DNA from: Chloroflexota bacterium
GTDB lineage: Bacteria; Chloroflexota; Dehalococcoidia; SM23-28-2; HRBIN24
Direction of reading: 5' to 3'
DNA length: 25,182 nucleotides
Assembly (NCBI GenBank): GCA_030550295.1
Contig: JAUQPQ010000011.1
Location: forward strand, 1 to 25,182
The position numbers and the translations under genes were made by a program. Below the pieces are notes generated by a model that worked only from the letters and a program-made list of their open reading frames with translations, was not told where the DNA came from and made no database searches. This document shows positions 15,722 through 22,739 of this stretch, piece by piece. Within the stretch, counting starts at the first letter, position 1; every line of letters begins with the position of its first letter.

Positions 15722-16591
15722 TTACATGTACCGCTCCCTAAGGTACCGATCTAGGTCAAACTCCCCCTTCTTGGGGGCCACCTCCCGCAGCCTGTCTTCG
15801 TACGCCGGTGTCTCCGCCCGATAGAAGATACCTAAATGAACCTCCTTCTCAGTGAGGGCCAGTTCCATGGCCCCCTTTAGGTCATGAGGGTCCCAATCGG
15901 CGGGGAGGGTTGTGATCCTTTGGTCATAGTAGTCATAGGTGTTGAAGAACTCCACGCATGGGCTGTGAACATGGATGAAGGAGAAGCCACGGTGCCTAAC
16001 ACCCTCAGCGATGATCTGGGCCAGCTCGTTAGGCCGGGCCGAGTAACCCCGGGCTACAAAGGTAGCACCAGAGGCTAGTGCAAGGAGGACAGGGTTAAGA
16101 GGCCGGGCCATTACTCCATAGGGGGTGGACTTGGTCTTGTGGCCAAGGAAGGTGGTGGGAGAAGCCTGGGCCTTGGTGAGGCCGTAGATCTGGTTGTCCA
16201 TCATGATGCAGGTGATATCTACGTTGCGCGATATAGCATGGGGGAGGTGCCCCATACCTATGGCCATCAGGTCACCATCGCCCCCCATAGCTAAGACGGT
16301 CAAGTCTGGGCGTGCCAGCTTGATGCCCGTGGCGATGGGCAAAGCCCTGCCGTGTACCCCGTGGAACCCGTAAACTCTCATGAAGTAGGGCGCCCTGCTA
16401 GAGCATCCTATGCCCGATACCACTACCACCTGCTGGACCGGTATCTGAAGCATAGCTAAAGCCTTAAAGGTGGCACTCAGTACGCCGAAATCACCACACC
16501 CAGGGCACCATACTGGCTTGACCTCACTCCGGTAGTCTTTGACGGTAAGCGGCTGCGATGGCGCCTGGGTAGGTATGGTAACGTCAGGCAT
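15722..16591 (-). CDS. korB: 2-oxoacid:ferredoxin oxidoreductase beta subunit (KorB type)
   Basis: About 289 residues. It binds thiamine diphosphate through 'GGDGDLMAIGMGH' (from about residue 103) and 'DNQIYGLT' with N133. Four cysteines place the single [4Fe-4S] cluster of this family: C29 and C32 ('WCPGCG'), C63 ('GIGCSS') and C212. With KorA it converts a 2-oxoacid plus CoA to acyl-CoA and CO2, reducing ferredoxin. The frame opens at a TTG at 16597; I choose the ATG at 16591 because GGAGGT sits 8 nt before it. It overlaps the korA end by 8 nt. 2-Oxoglutarate is the likely substrate given the TCA neighbours; pyruvate or other oxoacids remain possible. Confidence 0.92.
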   Translation of the reverse strand: MPDVTIPTQAPSQPLTVKDYRSEVKPVWCPGCGDFGVLSATFKALAMLQIPVQQVVVVSGIGCSSRAPYFMRVYGFHGVHGRALPIATGIKLARPDLTVLAMGGDGDLMAIGMGHLPHAISRNVDITCIMMDNQIYGLTKAQASPTTFLGHKTKSTPYGVMARPLNPVLLALASGATFVARGYSARPNELAQIIAEGVRHRGFSFIHVHSPCVEFFNTYDYYDQRITTLPADWDPHDLKGAMELALTEKEVHLGIFYRAETPAYEDRLREVAPKKGEFDLDRYLRERYM

Positions 16592-18314
16592 CCTCAAGCA
16601 CCTCCTTTATGCGGGCCAAGATTTCACCAGGGGTGAAAGGTAGGCCCCCAATCTTGTGTACCTTGATCGGCCTTATCCCGAACTCGGCCGCCAGGTGGCG
16701 GGCCAATTGGCCTTGGTAGTTCACCTCTGGTATCATCACCCTGCTCACATCGGCCAGAAAGTCGCTGATCGTCTTTACGGGCAGGGGGTTGAGGACCCGC
16801 AAGTGAAGAGCAGCCACCTTGTACCCCTGGGTGCGAGCCCTGTCCACCGCCTCTCTCACCGAACCCTCAGTAGCCCCCCAACTAATGATGCCCAAGGGAG
16901 CCCTTTCGTCACCGAACCGGGTCGCGAACTCCTGGTGGTCTATCTCCTGGGCGCATACCTCCATCTTGTGGAAGCGCTTGGCCATCATCGCCTCATGCAC
17001 TTCTGGGGTGAGGACGGGATGCCCCAGCTCATCGTGTTCAAGCCCAGGCGCCACATAGGTGAACCGGTCCCACCCCGGCACTGGCATAGGCGATACGCCC
17101 CTCTCCGTTATCTCGTACCGCTTGAATCCGGCGGTGTCTTCTCCCCTTGGGCGAACCCTCTCTACTACCTTTAGGGTCGACACATCGGGCATCTCTAGGG
17201 TCTCCGTGCGATGGGAGAGGGACTGGTCAGATAGGAGGATGACAGGGCACTGATACTTCTCAGCCAGATTGAACGCTTCCACCGTCATGCGTAGACAGTC
17301 GGCCACCGAGCCTGGGGCTACCACAATGCGGGGGAAATCGCCATGGCCGCCGTAAAGGGCGTGAAACAGGTCTGCCTGCTCCAGCTTGGTAGGCATGCCC
17401 GTGCTGGGGCCAGCCCTTTGGGCATCTACAACCACCACGGGTATTTCGGCCATGGAAGCCAACCCTAGCAGCTCTGTCATAAGGCTTAGCCCAGGCCCGG
17501 AGGTGGCTGTCATGGCCTTGACCCCCGCATAGGAAGCGCCCAGACAGGAGGCAAGCGCAGCCATCTCGTCCTCAGCCTGGAGACAGACCCCTCCCAACTT
17601 GGGCAGTTCAACGGCCATCGCCTCCAATATGTCCGAAGCAGGAGTGATAGGATAGCCTGCAAAATACCGACATCCTGCATGCAGGGCCCCTGCTACGATC
17701 GCCTGATTCCCGCTCATTACCAGCCGCGGCACGTTGTCAGCAGCTCCCAGCCAGAAACCATCCCTCTTGGTGAGCTTTTTGACGTACTCGTACCCGAAAC
17801 GTAGCGCCTCCAGGTTCTTCTCCATCAGCTCCCGCCGCCTCTGGTAACGCTGGATGGCGATCTCCTCCAAGGCGGAAACGGGCAGGCCGAACAGCCCCGC
17901 CAATAACCCCTGGATAATAGTGTTGGTGCCCCGGACAAAGTCTAACTCCTCCCGGGCCAGCCTCTGAAAAGGCACCCCATACAGGATCAGATTGTCCTCC
18001 CGGCGTGGCTTCACTAAGTCTGCATCATAGATGAGGACGCCACCCGGGTTGAGACTATCGCCATGTAGCTCATAGGCCTCCTGGTCGAAGGCTACTAGGA
18101 TGTCACAGCCATCCCCTAGGGAAATAACCGGCTTGTTGCTTATGCGCACCTGAAACCAGGCATGGCCACCTTTGATCTCAGCCGGATACGTGCGAAAGGT
18201 GAAGGTGTAAAATCCTGCACGAGAGGCTGCCTGTGTGAAGTTTTCGCCTGTGCTGATAACCCCACCTAGCGCCGTGTCCCCACCAATACGTATAATGAAA
18301 TCGTCTCGGGGCAT
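16584..18314 (-). CDS. korA: 2-oxoacid:ferredoxin oxidoreductase, fused gamma-alpha subunit (KorA type)
   Basis: 576 residues. Residues 1 to about 190 are the gamma domain ('RIGGDTALGGVISTGENF' and 'EIKGGHAWFQVR'). The alpha (pyrimidine-binding) domain follows from about 200 with 'FAGYPITPASDILEAM' and 'TATSGPGLSLM', and then the C-terminal Rossmann-like domain. No ferredoxin (delta) domain is present, so this is the two-gene KorAB form known from mycobacteria and from Hydrogenobacter-like reverse-TCA bacteria. The ATG at 18314 has a GGGAG Shine-Dalgarno and an extended -10 promoter a few nt upstream. It is divergent from the small sensor-domain gene at 18457. Substrate inferred as 2-oxoglutarate from context. 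Confidence 0.93.
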   Translation of the reverse strand: MPRDDFIIRIGGDTALGGVISTGENFTQAASRAGFYTFTFRTYPAEIKGGHAWFQVRISNKPVISLGDGCDILVAFDQEAYELHGDSLNPGGVLIYDADLVKPRREDNLILYGVPFQRLAREELDFVRGTNTIIQGLLAGLFGLPVSALEEIAIQRYQRRRELMEKNLEALRFGYEYVKKLTKRDGFWLGAADNVPRLVMSGNQAIVAGALHAGCRYFAGYPITPASDILEAMAVELPKLGGVCLQAEDEMAALASCLGASYAGVKAMTATSGPGLSLMTELLGLASMAEIPVVVVDAQRAGPSTGMPTKLEQADLFHALYGGHGDFPRIVVAPGSVADCLRMTVEAFNLAEKYQCPVILLSDQSLSHRTETLEMPDVSTLKVVERVRPRGEDTAGFKRYEITERGVSPMPVPGWDRFTYVAPGLEHDELGHPVLTPEVHEAMMAKRFHKMEVCAQEIDHQEFATRFGDERAPLGIISWGATEGSVREAVDRARTQGYKVAALHLRVLNPLPVKTISDFLADVSRVMIPEVNYQGQLARHLAAEFGIRPIKVHKIGGLPFTPGEILARIKEVLEDA

Positions 18315-18330
18315 CCCTAACTCCCGGCTT

Positions 18331-18359
18331 ATTATACCAGACTATACGCCCTATGGGCA
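18331..18359 (-). promoter_or_regulatory. korA promoter (extended -10)
   Basis: On the minus strand the extended -10 TGGTATAAT covers 18339-18331, with a perfect TATAAT. A 17-nt spacer leads to TGCCCA at 18359-18354, a poor -35 (3 of 6), as is common with extended -10 promoters. The predicted start near 18324 gives a leader of about 10 nt that includes the GGGAG Shine-Dalgarno. Confidence 0.6.
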
Positions 18360-18380
18360 GTAGCAGGGGCTATTAAAGAA

Positions 18381-18396
18381 TGTGCAAATTGTCACA
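18381..18396. promoter_or_regulatory. CRP-like palindromic operator between korA and the Lrp-domain gene
   Basis: The 16-nt dyad TGTGC-N6-TCACA matches the CRP consensus TGTGA-N6-TCACA at 9 of 10 positions and is symmetric at TGTG..AATT..CACA. Its centre lies about 64 nt upstream of the predicted korA start, close to the class I activator position (-61.5). CRP/FNR-family proteins are widespread, but no such regulator is in this window, so the binding protein is unknown. Confidence 0.4.
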
Positions 18397-18456
18397 TATA
18401 GATGGAAGGGTGGTCGGTTGTGGTATGTGCGAGGTAGGAGGGTGTAAGGAGGAGAG

Positions 18457-18693
18457 ATGATCAAGGCCTACATACTGATAGTGGCTGACCCCGCGATGAC
18501 CCGCCAGGTGGCCGATGAGATCCGGCGCATACCCCAGGTGGTGGAGTGTCATCAGGTAATGGGGCCTTATGACATCGTCGCCGAGTTGGAGGTGGAGAAC
18601 CTGACAGACATTCCCCCCATCCTAGGGGAGCGGATCAGGAAGATCCAGGGGATCCACAGCACCACCTCCCTTGTGACCCTCCCCGAGCCCTAA
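18457..18693 (+). CDS. Stand-alone Lrp/AsnC-type ligand-binding (RAM) domain protein
   Basis: A 78-residue protein made only of the AsnC C-terminal domain: 'KAYILIVADP' strand, helix, 'VVECHQVMGPYDIVAELEVEN' and 'IHSTTSLVTL' at the end. The usual N-terminal helix-turn-helix is absent and there is no room for one: the ATG has an AAGGAGG Shine-Dalgarno directly upstream. Such single-domain proteins form dimers and octamers that bind amino acids and may modulate full-length Lrp partners or enzymes. It is divergent from korA with 142 nt between the genes, so the two may be co-regulated. Its TAA stop interlocks with the stop of the opposing BCCP gene. Confidence 0.88.
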   Translation: MIKAYILIVADPAMTRQVADEIRRIPQVVECHQVMGPYDIVAELEVENLTDIPPILGERIRKIQGIHSTTSLVTLPEP

Positions 18694-19199
18694 GCCGGCT
18701 CCAGGACGACGAGCGGTTCCCCCTCGGCCACACGGGCCCCCGCCTGGACGAGCACCTGCTTTACCCTTCCCGCCATCGGTGCCCGGATCTCGTTCTCCAT
18801 CTTCATAGCCTCGATGATGAGCAAGAGCTGGCCTTCGGCTACCTCCTGCCCCTCGTGCACTTCCACTCTTACTACTCGGCCCGCTACCGGGGCCGTGATC
18901 GTCCCTGATCCCATAAGAGGCTTAGGGCGGGCCCTCTCAGGGGCAGGGCGAGAAGGCACCAACTGCTTTCGGCCTTTGGCTTCCACTTGGTAGTAGCGGG
19001 CATCCACTAAGACCTGTAACTGCTCACCAACTGTCCCCTCTCCTGTAGGCAGCTGGACACAGAAGGGCCTCTCGTTGACGTAGACGGTTATAACGTCCCG
19101 GAACCGCTGAACGCGTACGGTGTAGGGGGTGCCGTTAACTAAGACCAAGTCCCCCCTGAGTTCCACAGAAAAGCTCTGCCCATCTACTACCAGATTCAT
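18690..19199 (-). CDS. Biotin carboxyl carrier protein (biotin/lipoyl domain)
   Basis: 169 residues. The C-terminal biotinyl domain (about 98-169) has the biotinylation motif 'EAMKMEN' with K133, followed by the symmetric half 'IRAPMAGRVKQVLVQAGARV'. An N-terminal beta-rich segment (1-75) and a Pro/Arg linker (80-95) precede it, as in the carrier part of acyl-CoA and pyruvate carboxylases. The frame is open further upstream to 19250, but the ATG at 19199 overlaps the upstream stop (ATGA) and gives the usual 'MNLVVDGQSF' start. It carries CO2 on biotin between the carboxyltransferase subunits encoded just upstream. No biotin carboxylase gene is adjacent. Confidence 0.92.
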   Translation of the reverse strand: MNLVVDGQSFSVELRGDLVLVNGTPYTVRVQRFRDVITVYVNERPFCVQLPTGEGTVGEQLQVLVDARYYQVEAKGRKQLVPSRPAPERARPKPLMGSGTITAPVAGRVVRVEVHEGQEVAEGQLLLIIEAMKMENEIRAPMAGRVKQVLVQAGARVAEGEPLVVLEPA

Positions 19200-20668
19200 G
19201 ACACGCTCAGCCGCGCAAGGAGACGACGACGCCCGGACAGGCGCCACCACGAGCTAGGCTCACGTGCAGGGCTGGGAGCAGGGGGATTCTGCTGGGAGAT
19301 GGCCACCGCGATGGCTGCCACCAACTCCTCTTCCAATGGCGAGCCGCGTGCCCGCCACTGGAAGAACTCGCGGGCCACCTGCGGGAAGAGAGCATAAGTG
19401 ACTACGTCCTCCTCGCTCTGGGCCAGATCGCATATCTCTTGGCGCGCCTTCTCAAGCTCTGGCGAGAGGAGATCGGCGGGGCGACCACCTATCTCCTGCG
19501 CATCTCCCAGGATTTTCATTTTCGCCTCGGGCCGTATGGGAGCAGGGGGAGCCCCATAGTAGCCCTGGACGTAGGCCTTCGTCTCCCTGGTGACCTGCTT
19601 ATAGCGCTCACCCGATAGCACGTTGAGGACGGCCTGAATGCCCACGATCTGGCTGGTGGGGGTCACCAAGGGAGGATACCCTAAGTCCTCCCGCACCCGC
19701 GGTATCTCCTCTAGCACCTCCTTCAGGCGGTGGAGGGCCCCCAGCTCCCTAAGCTGGGCCACCAGGTTGGTGACCATCCCCCCCGGGACCTGGTGGACAA
19801 GCACCCCCACGTCTATCGTCACCTCCCCCTCGAAGGCGGCATATTTGCGCCGCACCTCGGCGAAGTAATCGGCTATGCGGCTAAGAAGCTCCAGATCTAG
19901 GCCTGGATCGTAGGGGGTGCCTCGTAAGGAGGCCAATAACGGTTCACATGGCGGCTGAGAAGGGCCCAGGGCGAGGCTGGATATGGCACAATCTACCACA
20001 TCTACTCCAGCTTCTACGGCCTTTTGCACCGTCATGGGGGCAAGGCCAGCGGTGGAATGGGTATGCAGCTGGATAGGCACCCTTACTGTCTCCTTTAGCC
20101 TCTTTACCAGGTTGTAGGCGTCATAGGGATGGAGGAGGCCGGCCATATCTTTTATACAGATTGAGTCCACGCCCATCTCTTCCAATTCGCGGGCCAGCCG
20201 TGCGTATAGGTCTAGGGTGTGGACAGGGCTTATGGTGTAGCAGACGGCGCCTTGAACGTGGGCGCCTGCCCTTTTGGCTGCCCGCACCGCCGTCTCCAAA
20301 TTGCGGAGGTCGTTGACAGCGTCAAAGATGCGAAAGATGTCTATGCCATTCTTTGCCGCCAGCTCCACGAACTTCTCTACCACATCGTCGGCATAGTGGC
20401 GGTAGCCTACTACGTTCTGGCCACGGAGGAGCATCTGCAAGGGGGTGCGGCGGAAGGCCTTCTTCAGCTGGCGTAACCGTTCCCATGGGTCTTCTCGCAG
20501 GAACCTTAGGCAGGTGTCGAAGGTGGCCCCACCCCATACTTCCACGCTGTGGAACCCCACCTCATCCATAAGGGGTGCAATGGGTAACATGTCCTCGGTG
20601 CGCATACGGGTGGTTAGAAGGCTCTGATGGGCGTCCCTCAGCGTGGTATCGGTGATGCGCACACCCAT
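19196..20668 (-). CDS. Pyruvate/oxaloacetate carboxyltransferase (PycB / OadA / transcarboxylase 5S-like)
   Basis: 490 residues of the HMGL-like TIM barrel plus conserved carboxylase domain. Active-site features are 'DTTLRDAHQSL' with metal ligand D12, K173 in 'CIKDMAG' (the lysine that is carbamylated in the family) and the metal ligands H202 and H204 in 'LHTHSTAG'. It moves carboxyl groups between biotin and pyruvate/oxaloacetate. The carrier domain often fused at the C-terminus of OadA or PycB is instead a separate overlapping gene. Alternatives are PycB of a two-gene pyruvate carboxylase, OadA of a decarboxylase pump (no OadB membrane subunit seen), or the 5S subunit of methylmalonyl-CoA carboxytransferase; sequence alone does not decide. 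Confidence 0.88.
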   Translation of the reverse strand: MGVRITDTTLRDAHQSLLTTRMRTEDMLPIAPLMDEVGFHSVEVWGGATFDTCLRFLREDPWERLRQLKKAFRRTPLQMLLRGQNVVGYRHYADDVVEKFVELAAKNGIDIFRIFDAVNDLRNLETAVRAAKRAGAHVQGAVCYTISPVHTLDLYARLARELEEMGVDSICIKDMAGLLHPYDAYNLVKRLKETVRVPIQLHTHSTAGLAPMTVQKAVEAGVDVVDCAISSLALGPSQPPCEPLLASLRGTPYDPGLDLELLSRIADYFAEVRRKYAAFEGEVTIDVGVLVHQVPGGMVTNLVAQLRELGALHRLKEVLEEIPRVREDLGYPPLVTPTSQIVGIQAVLNVLSGERYKQVTRETKAYVQGYYGAPPAPIRPEAKMKILGDAQEIGGRPADLLSPELEKARQEICDLAQSEEDVVTYALFPQVAREFFQWRARGSPLEEELVAAIAVAISQQNPPAPSPAREPSSWWRLSGRRRLLARLSVS

Positions 20669-20685
20669 GGCCCTTACATCCCCCC

Positions 20686-22248
20686 TTAAAGTGGAATGTT
20701 GCCGTGCTTCTTGGGAGGGTTGGTATCGGTCTTGTTCTTGAGCATCTCCAGGGCCTTTATGATCTTGGCCCTAGTGTCTCGCGGGTCGATGACGTCATCG
20801 ATGAAGCCCCTTGCGGCCGCTACGTAGGGGTTGGCGAAGCGCTGCCTGTACTCCTCCACTAGCGCCCGCCGTTGGGCCTCGGGGTCTGGGGCCTGCTCCA
20901 ATTCCCGGCGGAAGATAATGTTGACGGCGCCATCAGGCCCCATGACAGCTATCTCGGCCGTAGGCCAAGCGTAATTGATGTCTGCCCGCAGGTGCTTGGA
21001 GCCCATCACCAGGTAGGCGCCACCATAGGCCTTACGCAATATGCATGTCACCTTGGGCACGGTGGCCTCAGAATAGGCGTACAGGAGCTTGGCCCCGTGG
21101 GTGATGATTCCCCCTTGCTCCTGCTCCACTCCCGGCAAGTAACCAGGTATGTCTACTAGAGTGACTATGGGGATGTTGAAGGCGTCACAAAAGCGGACGA
21201 AGCGGGCTGCCTTACGGGAGGAGTTAATGTCCAACACCCCAGCCAACACGGCAGGGTTGTTGGCCACTATCCCAACGGGCCTTCCGTTCATACGTGCAAA
21301 GCCCACTATGACGCTCTGGGCCCAGAAGGAGTGCACTTCCATAAAGTCCCCATGATCGACGATGTGGTAGATCACCTCGTGCATGTCATAGGGTTTGGCA
21401 GGGTCCTCAGGGACGATCTCCAACAAATCATCACAGCGCCGCCAAGGGTCATCGGTGGGCTCTACCACTGGGGGGTCGTCCATGTTGTTGGAGGGGAGGA
21501 AGGAGAGGAGGCGTCGCACCTCACGTAGACACTCCTCCTCTGTCTCCAGGATGAAGTGGGCCACCCCACTCTTGGTGGCATGGGTCTGGGCCCCCCCGAG
21601 CCCCTCATGGGTCACCTCTTGTTGCGTTACTGCCCGCACCACCTCTGGGCCCGTAATGTACATGTAGGCCGAACTGGTCATAAAGATGAAGTCGGTGATG
21701 GCAGGAGAGTAGACGGCGCCACCAGCGCATGGCCCCATAATCACCGAGATCTGCGGTATGAGACCAGAAGCCAGCGTGTTGCGCAAAAAGATGTCCCCAT
21801 ACCCTTTCAGGGAGACCACTCCCTCCTGGATGCGTGCCCCTCCCGAATCGTTAATCCCGATGATGGGGGCCCCGTTCTTAAGGGCCAAGTCCATCACCTT
21901 GCAGATCTTCTCTCCCACTGCCTCTGAAAGGGAGCCCCCTAGAACGGTGAAGTCTTGGGCGAATACGTATACTAGCCGCCCATCTATAGTTCCGTACCCT
22001 GTAACTACGGCATCGCCATAATAACGCTGTCGGTCCAGCCCGAACTCGCTAGACCTGTGCACTACTAAGGCATCTAGCTCCTCAAAGCTTCCTGGGTCTA
22101 AAAGCAGGTCTAGCCTTTCGCGCGCCGTCAGCTTCCCACGCCCATGCTGGGCCGCAATCCGCTCCGGCCCGCCCCCCTGTCGCGATAGCTCCTTGAGCCT
22201 CTCCAGTTCTGCCAGCTTCTCCACCAGACCCTTCTCTTCTATTGTCAT
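20686..22248 (-). CDS. Acyl-CoA carboxyltransferase beta subunit (PccB / MmdA / transcarboxylase 12S-like)
   Basis: 520 residues with the two crotonase-like halves of biotin-dependent acyl-CoA carboxyltransferases. Visible motifs are the N-terminal 'RGKLTARERLDLLLDPGSF', an oxyanion-hole 'GPCAGGAVYSPAITDF', the second 'RKAYGGAYLVMGSK' and the family C-terminal tail 'PPKKHGNIPL'. It transfers carboxyl between carboxybiotin and propionyl-CoA (or acetyl-CoA). The ATG has an AGGAGG site. pycB-like and BCCP genes follow at 17 nt and by overlap, so the three are surely one operon. Specificity for propionyl- versus acetyl-CoA is not resolved here. Confidence 0.92.
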   Translation of the reverse strand: MTIEEKGLVEKLAELERLKELSRQGGGPERIAAQHGRGKLTARERLDLLLDPGSFEELDALVVHRSSEFGLDRQRYYGDAVVTGYGTIDGRLVYVFAQDFTVLGGSLSEAVGEKICKVMDLALKNGAPIIGINDSGGARIQEGVVSLKGYGDIFLRNTLASGLIPQISVIMGPCAGGAVYSPAITDFIFMTSSAYMYITGPEVVRAVTQQEVTHEGLGGAQTHATKSGVAHFILETEEECLREVRRLLSFLPSNNMDDPPVVEPTDDPWRRCDDLLEIVPEDPAKPYDMHEVIYHIVDHGDFMEVHSFWAQSVIVGFARMNGRPVGIVANNPAVLAGVLDINSSRKAARFVRFCDAFNIPIVTLVDIPGYLPGVEQEQGGIITHGAKLLYAYSEATVPKVTCILRKAYGGAYLVMGSKHLRADINYAWPTAEIAVMGPDGAVNIIFRRELEQAPDPEAQRRALVEEYRQRFANPYVAAARGFIDDVIDPRDTRAKIIKALEMLKNKTDTNPPKKHGNIPL

Positions 22249-22335
22249 AAACCCCTGCCTCCTGTGCCGATGCTAGCACACAGCCTCCATGGGCGCAACG
22301 GCCCCATAAGGGATGTTGTGAAATGAATAACAAAG

Positions 22336-22713
22336 TCAGCGAGGTATGCGTATCTGTTGGCCAGGGTAGATAGATGCCGGGTCCTTTATCTGTGGGTTGG
22401 CAGCAAGGAGATCATCTAAGGAGACGCCACATTTGCGGGCGATGGCGGAAAGGGTATCGCCTGCCTGGACCACGTAGGTGTCTCCGCACACCCCTGCCGT
22501 CCCTGACTCGGGAGTAGGAGTGGTGACGGGGGCACCGGGGGTCGAACCCTCAAGGTAACGCACTGGCGGAGGCTGCGTCCAGGGCTCGGCCGTGGGGACA
22601 AGGCGTGGGTCGGTAAGGACAGGCCGAACAGGAGTAGTTTCAGGGGATACTCCTCCCCCACAACCTGCGGCTATTATCCCTAGACCCACTATGACGGCCG
22701 CCAGCCATCGCAC
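22336..22713 (-). CDS. LysM-domain predicted lipoprotein
   Basis: 125 residues. An N-terminal hydrophobic signal ends in a lipobox-like 'IIAAGC', with C18 as the lipidated residue. A Pro/Thr-rich linker (about 22-75) gives a flexible spacer. A single C-terminal LysM domain (about 79-124: 'YVVQAGDTLSAIARKCGVS..LLAANPQIKDPASIYPGQQIRIP') should bind peptidoglycan glycan. No catalytic domain is present. The GTG start at 22713 gives the signal peptide immediately. It lies 26 nt after the M28 peptidase gene and probably shares its transcript. Confidence 0.88.
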   Translation of the reverse strand: MRWLAAVIVGLGIIAAGCGGGVSPETTPVRPVLTDPRLVPTAEPWTQPPPVRYLEGSTPGAPVTTPTPESGTAGVCGDTYVVQAGDTLSAIARKCGVSLDDLLAANPQIKDPASIYPGQQIRIPR

Positions 22714-22739
22714 GACGTACGGCCTCCGATGATTCGATA

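Noticed and set aside
19196..20668. Sodium-pumping oxaloacetate decarboxylase
   Set aside because: No OadB-type membrane subunit or OadG gene is adjacent; kept only as a distant alternative for the carboxyltransferase.
22270..22298. Promoter for the pccB operon (TTGCGC, 17 nt, TAGCAT on the minus strand)
   Set aside because: Spacing is ideal but the hexamers match only 3 and 4 of 6, so support is too weak to list as a feature.
22289..22307. Hairpin ATGGGCGCAACGGCCCCAT as a terminator after the LysM gene
   Set aside because: The stem has a bulge and no U-run follows on either strand.
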